This document shows, one piece after another, positions 1-17,926 of a DNA stretch of 64,000 bases. The stretch lies in the NCBI GenBank assembly GCA_038501195.1, contig JBBPUQ010000004.1, positions 744,001 through 808,000 of the forward strand, read 5' to 3'. Made by a program: the position numbers and the translations under genes. The notes beneath the pieces are model-generated. The model worked only from the letters and a program-made list of their open reading frames with translations, was not told where the DNA came from and did not search any database. How positions within the stretch are numbered: the first letter of the stretch is position 1; the number at the start of each line of letters is the position of its first letter. This DNA comes from Nemania diffusa. Lineage: Eukaryota; Ascomycota; Sordariomycetes; Xylariales; Xylariaceae.

Positions 1-3000
1 TTATTTTTAATTAATTAATAGTTATTAAAATTTATTTTTTATTAATAAAAAAATTATATTATTTAATTAAATTATTAAATTAATTTTTACTTTTTTATAA
101 AAGTTTATAAAAATTATTTATTTGTTAATATATAATAAAAAATATAAATAAATAAAATTTAAATTTAATTTATAAAGTTTTAAACTTTTTAAATAATTGT
201 TTAAAGTTAATATAATTTATTAATTTATTAAACTAAAAAATAACTATTTAAACTTTATTAATAATATTATAATAAAAAAATATAAAATTGTTACTTTTTA
301 TATATATATTAATAAAACTAATAACTAATTTTTATTAGTTTTTTTTTAATTTGTTTATAAAGTTTATATATTATTTATTTATAAAATTAAGTTTTTTATA
401 TTATTTATAAAATTTATTAATTATTTTATTAAAAACTTTATATAAATTTTCTTTTTTATTATTTTTTATAATATAAATATAAATTTTTATATTTTAAAAG
501 TTAAAGTTAATTAATAAATTATATTAAGTTTTATTTTAAAAAATTTTATTAAATTTAAAAAATAACTTTTTTAAATTATTTAGTTTAAAATAAACTTTTT
601 TATAAGCTTAAAACTTATTACTTATATTTTTCACTATAATATTATTATATTAGTGTTTATTTTATAAATTTATAGTTTTTTGTTTTTTTTTTAAAATAAA
701 AATATATTTAAAAGCAGTTTTTATATTTTATATAAATAATATTTAAATTATTATATATTAATATTTATAAAAAACAAAGCTATTAATTAAATAACTTAAT
801 TATATATAAAAATCTAAATATAAAAAAAAAAAAAAAAAACAAAAAATTTAGCTACTACAAAGTAATAAAAATAAATAATATATAAGCTATTTAAAACAGT
901 AAGCTTTAGCAGTAAATAAGTTTTATAAAAAAAGCAAAAAAATTATAATATATAGTTAAAGTGACTATATAGTTTGTATTAGCTATTATATTATAACTTT
1001 TATTATATATTTATTATATAAAGTTTATAAAAAAAATAAAGTTTTAAATAAATAAAACTATATTATATAAAAAATTTATAAATAAAAAAAAAAAAAAAAT
1101 TAAAAATTTTTTTATAAAAAAATTATTTATATATATATATATAAAATAATTTAAAATAACAATAAATAAAATTATTTATTTAATTAAATAATAAAGCTAT
1201 TTAATTTATTTAAATAATTAAATTAATATTAATTAATTATAATTATTTTTTTTTTTTAAAAAATAGCTTGTTTATAAATTATAAAAATTAAATATATAAA
1301 TTTTAATTAATTACTTTTTAATAAAAAAAAATCGCTTTAAATATTTATTATATTATTAATTATTAAGCTTTTTTTTTTTTTTAAGTTATAATATAGTTTT
1401 TTTATATATTAATATTGTTATTTTTTTTTTAATATTATGTTTTAAATATATTTTTTATACACTTTTTTTTTTTATATAAAATTAACAAATTGTTATTTTT
1501 ATAAAATTTTTTAATAATATTGTTTTAAATTATTTATAGTTAATTTTTTAACTTTAATAATAGTTTTATTATATTTAAATTATTATTATAAAACTTTTTT
1601 AATAATATAAAGTTATTTTAAAAGTTTTTAATATAATATTATTTATTGTTAATATTTTAGCTTTTTTAATTAATTTAATATTATAGTTTTTAATAATATA
1701 AATATATTATATATATTTTTTTTATTTTAAATTTTTTTTTATTTTTAAATTTAAATATTTTGCTTTTAAAATTATTGTTTTTTTGTTTTATTAATACATT
1801 ATTAAAGTATTTTTATAATTAATTAATATAATATTAATTTATAGTTTTTTAAAATAAAAAAATTTATAATATAAATATATTATTATTATTTTTTTAAATT
1901 TTATATATTTATTATATTATTAAATAATTGAATTTATTTAAACATTTATTAATTATTTAAAACTGCTGTTTTTTTAATATAAATATATAGTTATTTATAT
2001 TAAAGTTGAAATTTTAATATTTTTTATTAATTTATATAATTATATAATATTATATATACTTTAGTTTTTTTTTAATAAAATTTATAAATTATATAATTTT
2101 TTATATTTTAATTTAAATTTTAAATTATAATGTTTTTTTAGTTATTAGTAAACTTTTTTATTTTTTTTAAATTATATAATTTTTTTAATTAAAATAAAAT
2201 AACATTAAAAAATTTATTTTAATTTTATAAAAAAATAATTTAATAAATTTATAAAATAATAATATTTATATATAATTTATAATTAAATTTTATTTAAATT
2301 AATTATTTTAATAATAATTAATATAAAATTAAAGTTATTAATTTAAATATTTATTTATAATTTTAATTTATTTTATAATTTTATAATAATTTATAAATAT
2401 TAAAATATATTAAACTTTTGTAATTTTATATAATTTATTTATAAAAGTAAATATAAATTAAAGTTTTTTATTAAAAGTTAATATAATTAATATTTTAAAA
2501 ATTTTAAAAAAACTTTTATAATATATTTATATAGTATTTTTTATAATTGTTTATATAATATATAATATAGTTTATACTTTTTTTTTTAATTAGTTTATTA
2601 TAATTTATATATTATTATAGCTATATTTATTTTTAAATATTTATTTAAAATTTATAACTAAATATTTTTAAATATAATTTAAAAAAAAAAAAAAAAAAAA
2701 CTTATTAAATATTTTATTATATAAAACTTTTATAAAATAATATTTTATATAGTTAAAAATATATATATTGTAATTTTTTTTAAGTTTAAGTTATTAATAA
2801 TATTTTATAAAAAGCTTATATATTTTTTTTTTTTTAAATATATAATAAATATTTTATTATATACTTTTTAAATAAATTATATATATAAATATAAAAAGTT
2901 AAAAATTATAAACTTTTTATTATAAATAATTAAACTATTAATTAATTATTATAAGTTATTATTATTAAAAATAGTTTTTTTATAATAAATTTTTATATTA

Positions 3001-4654
3001 AATTTTTTTTTGTTTTTTTTAAATATTTTTATAATTAATTAAAAGTTTAATAAAGTTTTTATATATTTTTATAATTTTATAACAAATAATTTAATTTAAA
3101 ATATTATTTATATAAATATATTATAAACTATATTATTTAATAGTTAAAAAATTATTAAATGTTTTTATATATTTTTTTTTTTTTTTATAAAACAAAGTTT
3201 TTATATTTTTTTATTAATATATTAATTAATATATTTTTTTTTAAAGTAATAAATAATATAAAAATTATATTTTATAAATAGTTTTATTTATTTTATTTAT
3301 TATAAATTTAAATATTATTTTTAATTAAAATATTTTAAAATTTAATAATTAATTATTATTAAAAATAGTTTAATATAGCTATTAATTAATTTAAGTCGTT
3401 ATTTTTTAAAAATTAAAAATATTATAAATATTTTTTTATTAAACATTTTATAATTTAATTTAATATTATATAAAGTTTTAAAATAATATATAATTAAATA
3501 TTAGTTATTTTTATATTTTTATAATAAAACATTTATAGTTATATTATTAAAAATATTAATTTTAATTTTAATAAATAAATTATATTTATAATATTATAAT
3601 ATTAAATAAAACATAAAAGCTTTTTTTAATTATAAAAATATTTAATTATATTTATTAATTTATAAAAAAGTTATTTTTTTTTATTAAATATATTATAAAT
3701 TTAATAATTTAATTATAATTTTTTATAAATTTTTTATAAAAATTATAAAATTTTTAAAAAAACTATATTTTTTTTATAATAATAAAAATTTTTTAATTTT
3801 TTATTATTTTTATTTTAATTAAATTAATTTAAATATTATTTATATTAATGATATATTTTAAAAATTTAGTTTTTATAATATAAAATTTAAACTTTTTTAA
3901 ATTTATTTAAAATTTAATAATATATAATTGCTATAATATTAATTATATATATTTTTAATAATTTTTTAAATTAATTAAATAAATAAAAATATTATTTATA
4001 TATATATTATAAAAATTATTTAAATAATTAAATAATATATTATTAATATATTTTTAAAATATAATAAAACTATTAATTAAATTAAAAAAAAATATTTTAT
4101 ATTTAAAAAATTTATAATATATATAAAAAATTATTAAATTTTTTTATTTAAATTTTATATATATTTAATTAAATATTTATTTTATATTATTATTTAAAAT
4201 ATATTTTTGTTTTAATAATTTAATATATTTATATAATATAGCTAATTAAAAAAATTAGCTTAATAACAAGAAAATATAAAAAAATAGTTTAAAAAAGTTT
4301 TAAATTTTTTTTATTTTTTTTTTAAATTTAATTTATTTGTTTTTATAATTATTACTTTTATTATTATTATTATATTTTTTTATTTATATTTATTTTTATT
4401 TTTAGTTTTTTTTGATTTATGTTTTTATTTTTAGTTTTTATTTTTATTTTTAGTTTTGTTTTCAATATTAAACTGCTACACTTTAAATAAACTTTGTTTA
4501 TATAATTATTAATATATTATATCAACTTATTTACTGCTTTAGTTAATTTATTTTTGTTATTTAGTTTAAGTAAAAAATAAATCATTAAATATAAAAATAA
4601 ACTATTAAAAATTATAGCATTAAAGCTATATTTATTAATAATATTAATAAAAAT

Positions 4655-4772
<118 letters not shown>

Positions 4773-7700
4773 TTTTTACTTTTTATAACTTTAATATTAT
4801 AAATTATTAATATTTTTATTTATCATAAATTATATTTTTTAATATATATAAAATTTTAATATAATTAAATTTAATAAAATTTTATATTAATTATATAAAA
4901 ATATAAATTTTTTATTTAATTTTTAAAACTTTATTTTTAATATAAAAAAGCTGTTTAATTAAAACAAAAAATTACTTTTAATTAATATAGTAAATATTTA
5001 TTTAAAAGTATAAAGTTTTTATTTTTATTTATAAATAATTAATATATTTTAAAGTTGTAGCTATTTATTAATTATTAAAATATTAACAAAAACTTGTTTA
5101 AACATAAAATATTTAATAATAATAATAATAAAGTTAAATTTAAAAAAATATTTTATTATTACTAAATATTTAAAATGTTTTAACATTTATAAATAATTAA
5201 ATATTAAATAGTTTTTTTAATATAATTAAAAATATTTTTTAATTTATTAAAAATAAGTTTAAGTTTATTTTTTATTAATAAATATTAACTTTTTTTTAAT
5301 TTATATATAATATTTAAATTTTAAGTTTAATTTAATAGTATTAGCAATTTTATATATTGTTTTTAAAAAAAAAAAATTTGTTATTTATATTAAAAAAAGT
5401 TTTTTTTTTTTAAATTATTAATAATGTTTTTTTATTGCTTGTTACTATTAATATATTAAAAAAAACTATTTATTAATATTTTTTTTTTTAAAAATAAAAT
5501 AAGTTTTTATTATTTTTTGTTTTAAAAAAATATTATTATATAAATAATATATTAATATAACTTTTATTTAAAATTTATATTTTTTTAATATTATTAATTA
5601 TATTAACAAGTTACTATTATTTAAGTTATAAAAAAAAATATTTTTTAATATAGCTAAACTTATTAATAAGTTTAAATATTTTTAACAATTTATTATATAA
5701 ATATTTTTTATTTAAATAATTTTAAAAAAGTTTGTTTAATATATTAATAAAAAGTTTATATTTTTATTTTATTTTATTTAATATAATTATTATAAAATCA
5801 ACTATTTATTTTGTTATATTAATTTTATAAACTATAAATTTTATAATTATTATAACTAAATATATAAAGTTTAATAAAATTAATATTTATTAAATAATTA
5901 TATTAATTATAAAACTTAAAAATATAACAAAATTATTTTTTATAAAGTTTTTTATAAAAAATTTTTTTAATAATAAATAAATTTTAATTAAAAATTAATA
6001 AATATTTATTTAAAAAAACTATATATATATATTAATTTATTTTATATATATTAATTATTTTTTTAATAATTTTATTAACTTTATTTATAATTATATATTT
6101 AATATTTAAATTTAGTTTTAAATTTAATATAAACTAAATATTAAATTAATATAGTTTTTTTTTATTAAAAAAACTATTTTTATTTAAAATAAATTTAAAC
6201 TTAATAAATTTTTACAAAAAGTATTAATTTAATTTTTTAACTAAAAAAATATAAATATATATATTGTTTTTTTAATATTTTTTATAAATAGTTTTAAATT
6301 ATATTAAATAATATATAAATTTATTACAAATATTTATTACTTTATTATAACATTTAAAAAATTTTAACATTTATATTAAATAAACATTATATTATTTATA
6401 TTAAAGTTTTATATTGTTAATAATAAAAATATATAAAAATAAATAAATATTAAATTATAAAAATTTTAAAAAAAAGTTTTTGTTATAATTAATAATAAAG
6501 TTTTGTTTATTTTAAATTATATTTTTATTTTAACTAAAAATTTTTTATAATAATAAAAAAACTTTAAGTTTTATTAATTAATTATTTTTTAAAATTATTA
6601 AATATATAAAGTAATATTAATTAATTATAATAATATAAAATATAATTTAATTAATAACAAATATTAATAATATTATTATAAAATTTTTTAATAATAAAAG
6701 TTGTTAATTTTTTTATAAACTAAAAAATTTATTAAAAAAAAAATTAAAAAATTTAATTTTGTTATTAAAACATTAGTTTTAACTTTAGTTTTTTTTATAT
6801 TTAATATTATATAATTTTATTTAATTAATATTATTTATTTTAAATATAACAGTTTAATTAAAATGTTTTATTTATTAATTATTAATTAAGTTTTAATTTT
6901 TATAAAATATAATAAATATTTAAAAATAATATATATTTTTTTTTTAAACGATTTAATTAAAAAGTTTTTTAATTGTTTTATTATATTTTATAATATTTGT
7001 TGTTAAAATATAATTATTAGTTTATAATAATATTACTTTTATTTTATTTTTAATTTAAAAGTAAATTTTATTATATTAAAACTAATTTTTTAATTATTAT
7101 TATAGTAATTTTTTAATATATATTATTAAATTTTTTCGAAAATTTTTATAAAGTTAATTTTATAAATATTATTATTAAAGTTTTAATTAAAAATATTTAT
7201 ACTAATATTTTATTAATAATAAATCGCTTTTTTATTAAAAAATAATATTATTTATTATTTAATTAATAAATTAAATATAATTAATAATTTTTTTAAATGC
7301 TTATTAAAATAATAATATATAATATTACTAGTTAAAATAGTTATTTAATTAATTTTATTGTTATTTTAGTAGTTTTTTTTACAATAGCTTTTAATATTAT
7401 AAAAATCGAAAATAGTTAAAGTATTATTAAATATGTTTTTATTATTTAATTAATTAAAAAAACAAAAAATTTTTAATTTGTTATAAAATTAATTAAACTT
7501 GAAATTATTAAATTGTTTAAGTATAAATTATAAATATTTAAATTAAATATATATATTAGTTTATATTATAATAATATTATAAATAAATATAAATTTATTT
7601 TAATAGTTTTAATAATTATTTTTAAATTAATATATAAATATATTATTTTTTATTTATATATTAATAAATTTTAAATAAAAATTAACAATTTTAATAAATT

Positions 7701-8839
7701 TTTAAAAAAAGTTATTTATATAATTAATTATTATTTTGTTTAAAAAAAATCTATTTATTTAAAAAAACTTTGTTTAAATTATAAAATTTATATTATTTAA
7801 TATATATAAAAACAGTTATATTACTTTAATTTAATAAATAAAAATATTATATTATATAGTTTTATTGTTTTTTTTTTTTTAGTTTTTAAAAGTTAAAAAA
7901 AAATATTTAAAGTTATTAATAATTTTTTAAAATTAGTTTTTAATAATGCTACTAGTTTTATTAACAATAATAAATATTATAATATTTGCATTTTTAAATA
8001 TTTAAAAATAAATATTTTTATTAATTATTAAAAATTAATTTAAAAGTTTAAAATAAATAATATACTTTGTTAAAATATAATATTTATATATAAAGTTTTA
8101 TATATTTATTAAATTATTATTATAAAAATTTTACAACTATTAAAGTAATAAAAAAAAGTTTTTTTAAAAAATATATAAATATTTTTTTATAATTAATTTA
8201 AAACTTAATTTATATTATTAAAATTTATATATTATATTATTAAACTTTATATATTATATTATTTTATTTTATATTTTATTATATTTGTTATTATTTATAG
8301 TTATATTTATATATTTATTATATATTTATAACAAAATTATATTATTATAATATAATAATATAAACAATATATTATAATATATTTAATATATAAGTTTAAT
8401 TTAAAATATATTTAAAAAGTTAATTATTTATATTATTAAATAATAAAGTTAATATATTTAATATTAAAATAATTTATTAATTAAATCTAATTAATTAAAT
8501 TATATTTTTATTTATAATATTATATAAAATATTTAATTTAGTTTTTTTAATATTTTTATAAAAATATTTTTATAAATATTAATTAAAAATAAATTAAGTT
8601 AAAATAATTTATATATTTTTTTAATTATTTTATTTATAAAAAATAAATAATAAAAATAACAAATTAATAAATTAATTAACTTTATAATTTTTAAATATTA
8701 TAAATTAATTATTTTAAGTTTTTTTTAATTTAAAATATTAATTTAATATATAGTTTTTTTTTTATAAAAATAAAAAAAACAACTAAATATATATTTTTAG
8801 TTTTATTATTAAAAACTATTAAATATTATTTATAAATTA

Positions 8840-9020
8840 AAAAAAAGCTAGTTATAAAAATAAAAAAAAAGCTAATAAGTTATAAATAAAAAAATAACTA
8901 ATAAAAAAACAAAAAAAAGAAATTTTTTAAAAATATTTTTTTTATTAACTTTTTATTTATTACTTTTTTATTTGTTGTTTTTTTATTTATTATTTTGTTA
9001 ATGTTTTATTTATTACTTTT
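8840..9020. repeat. A-rich arm followed by T-rich arm, degenerate inverted repeat
   Basis: 8840-8920 is A-rich with recurring AAAAAAAGCTA and ATAAATAAAAAAATAAC-like words. 8930-9020 is T-rich with recurring TTTTTTATTTATTA. The arms are imperfect reverse complements about a centre near 8925. In so AT-rich a background part of this is expected by chance. Confidence 0.4.
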
Positions 9021-9200
9021 TTATTTATTTTTATTATTAATAAATAATATATTTTATATATATAAAAAATAGCTTATTTAAAAAAAAAATTATATATTAG
9101 CTATTATTTTAATTATTTTATTTTATTTTAATAATTTATATTTATAAATTTAAACTTTAAATTATAATATATATTATAATATATTTAAATGTTTTAATAA

Positions 9201-9246
9201 TTTTTAACATTTAGTTATTTTTTAACATTTAATATTTTTAACATTT
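9201..9246. repeat. Three short direct repeats of TTTTTAACATTTA
   Basis: TTTTTAACATTTA recurs three times, starting near 9201, 9219 and 9236, a spacing of about 17-18 bp. An inverted relative (TTTTAATGTTATAAAAA) follows at about 9284-9300. It lies just inside the right edge of the AT block and may be the remnant of a tandem or terminal repeat. Confidence 0.6.
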
Positions 9247-9470
9247 AAAAAGTTTATATATTAAACTTTTTAAACATTAAAAACTTTTAATGTTATAAAA
9301 ATTGTTAACGCTGTTAATTTTTAATATTAAAAATCTTTATTATCGAAAATTTTTTCAACGTTTAAAAACTATAAACTATTTACTTTTATTAATACTATTT
9401 CAAAATTCTATTTTTTTCAACACATTAAACAGTATCAACTGTCGATCAACTGTTAATTAATAGTTTACTG

Positions 9471-15257
<5,787 letters not shown>

Positions 15258-17926
15258 GAGAAGCGAGGGTCGGGAAAATAATCGTGTATCGCATGTACGG
15301 GTAGGGCATCCCACCTAACTGCTGTCTATCTAACCCATCCGTCACAATGCGCTAGCTAAGCCGTCTAGATTAGAACTATCGTCAAATGCCATTTTGGGAT
15401 ATATGGGTTGTAAACGGCCTTGGAAAAGCAAACCGAAAGTGAAGGGAATCTAAACAAAATAGGAACAAAATATAGAACAATTCTATCTTCAAGTACCATA
15501 TTCATCTAACAACGCGACCCTTGCACAGCAAGCGTTCACTACCCCGAACAATTATCTCTATTAAACATGATATAGAGCTCCCACTACCCTTCCTTTTTTA
15601 TTATTTCTTGCTGAAGCAGAAAGCAATCCCGTGTCTACCCGCTAGCGCCCGAAGTTGTGTACTTACATACTACGTACAAGGTAGCTTTCCCTTCGGCACG
15701 GCACTTTCGCGAGATCTACATAGGAATAGCTTTCGATGTCACGAGCATCTCTTCTCACATGATGAGCCTCCAAGTAGTCTACGTACTCTATCCAGAGATT
15801 GAGCACACTTACATACCTACCTGGATAGCTAGCCAGCCTGTACGAAAAGAAACAATTCATATATTCAAGTTTACGATTCCTTACTGTATGCAGTATTATC
15901 TACTAGATAAGACCCAATTACATAGAATACCTATTGCGTACATATGTAGCGCTATTCCCAATCACCAACCTGATCTACACGCCTAGCACCTCGATCCCAT
16001 ACACAACAGTGGGTACCTGCATACAGACCCTTAGGTACTTTTTAGGTACAGTACGCATGCACTAAGTACCTACCCGAGGTACGCCAGCAGCCAATATAGG
16101 GGGGTCGGTCTCGATAGCGGGGGCCTCCCCATCATCCTCGCCCAGCGCCGAGCCCCAGATCTCGAGCAACATCTACCTACCTAATGACATGGTTCCACTC
16201 CACGTCAGCCCAGAGAATGCAGAATACATGATAGTCCGATTGCTCTCCGCAAACGGCTAATCGGTTCCCCCCATCACCATCATGCTACATTGTAGTATAT
16301 TATTATTATTACAGTAAGTACGCATCGTGCTGCTGTACGCTGCCAACAACCTTTCCCAAACCAGAGAGCCGTGATGCTCATCCGAACAAGTCAAGTGCAA
16401 ATCACGTTGGATCAGATCAAGGTCAGGTGAAGTCAAGTAGGCGCTGGTCGCCGCAACAATTGATAATGCAATGTACTCAAGTACATAGCCGAGTATATTT
16501 TTCATGAAATTCTAACTAGATATATGTCGTGGTACATCCATACCTCCTAGTATCGTACATTCCAGACGAGTTAATAGATAGACAACCGGAGAAACGCATC
16601 AGATTTCCCCAAGCGTCTGACCAAAATTACAATTTCGTCCGATGCTATGCATGGTGACCATAATCCGTAGCCCGATACATATAGGACCCTTTTTTTACCA
16701 GCGTTTGGGCCCCTGCCCGTCTATGGTTGAGGTAATCATACATGTGGCTTTTGTCTCATAAAAGGTAAAATCGTCCCATCGTCTAATAATTTTTATGGTG
16801 AGCCTTAAGCTAGTATGCACACCCCAAGGGCTTCATGCTCCTTGTAAACCAAAATCAAATGCCTCTGCCCAATGAGGGGCCCGGGCTCATATACAATGGA
16901 GAGAAAATGAATAATTAAAATAGAAGTAGGAAGAGAAAAAAAAAGAGGAATAATCCAAAAAGGGGACGAGGTGTGGCATGCCAGCGTCAGAAGAGAGGCA
17001 GCCGTCTATTCTCAACCGACGCCTTAGACACCATTGCAGCCAGATCATGACGTAGAAACAGAACAAACGGGAAGGGTATATGCAGGGAATCCTGCTTTGC
17101 GCATAGCGGCGAGCATGGTGTTCTAAGGACACCCCCATCCTGCCTCCCATGCAAAGATACAACGGGGAATGGACAATTGGGTATAGTAATTGGGACCATT
17201 CTGGTCGGTAGATGGCCGGCATCTCGAGGCGAGACAAGATCCGGCCGGTCTCAAGTTGGCGCAGTCGCTTGTTGCCCAAGCGCAGAAGAGGGGAGCACTG
17301 TGACGAGATGGTCGGATATATCGACAGTAGCATGTCGTCAAGCTGGTGAACAGCAGGTAGGGAACGAAGCGCAGCATGACGTAGGTGGTGACTTGAGATG
17401 ATGCATTGAGGGAGCGTGGACGTCATAAGCAGGGCCTGGCTGGCCAATTGAATCCATGCAAAGACTGGGGGGCCCCAGGAGGGGGGGTTCACTGGCACTG
17501 GGGGGCACAGCTTCGGCATAAGTGCCCGAGTGCTTTAGAGGTGGTCTAGGGCCCTAAGGAACCACGTCCGACCACTCAACGGCCCCTCTCTCCCGACCCA
17601 ACCCCAAAATAGGGAACGCCCCCGCTGGACCCTGCATGAGCTATCGATGTTGGACCCTGATTTTCAAAAAACGAAAAGCTGGTTTGGATCATGTGGTCCC
17701 TCAATTCACACATGGTCCGAGCGTTGGCGCAGCGCATCGCATCCGTATCGAATCTTCTACCGTCATCCACGCACGACCTAAGAACACGACGTGGCGTAAC
17801 GTAACGTGACCATCGCCGCATCGCAACACCGTGCCGTAGCGTTACGAGAGAGGACGCCCTCCCGGTCCTCGAGTTCATCGCTACTAGCGTGAGTAATTGA
17901 CACGTAGTACGCGCTGTTGTCTGTGC
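15258..17926. other. Intergenic region between ARO1 and the Rpn4-like gene
   Basis: Both neighbouring genes end here, so it should contain two convergent 3' UTRs. The left part is rich in TACCTA words (15800-16110). The right part has a G-run cluster (17466-17506). Open frames, the longest being 210 codons on the minus strand (16887-17519), have no recognisable domain or splice structure. No tRNA-type internal promoter was found. Confidence 0.6.
17466..17506 (+). other. G-run cluster, possible G-quadruplex
   Basis: Three runs of six to seven G lie within about 40 bp, the first inside a CTGGGG-GG-CCCCAG inverted repeat. The plus strand could fold as a quadruplex. It lies about 420 bp past the stop codon of the minus-strand transcription factor, so its transcript would carry the C-rich strand. 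Confidence 0.5.

Noticed and set aside
16887..17519. 210-codon minus-strand frame downstream of the Rpn4-like gene
   Set aside because: No recognisable domain, biased ending (FFFSSYFYFNYSF from an A-rich tract), overlaps a G-run cluster, and a frame of this length is not rare by chance in 64 kb. Most likely 3' UTR or intergenic.
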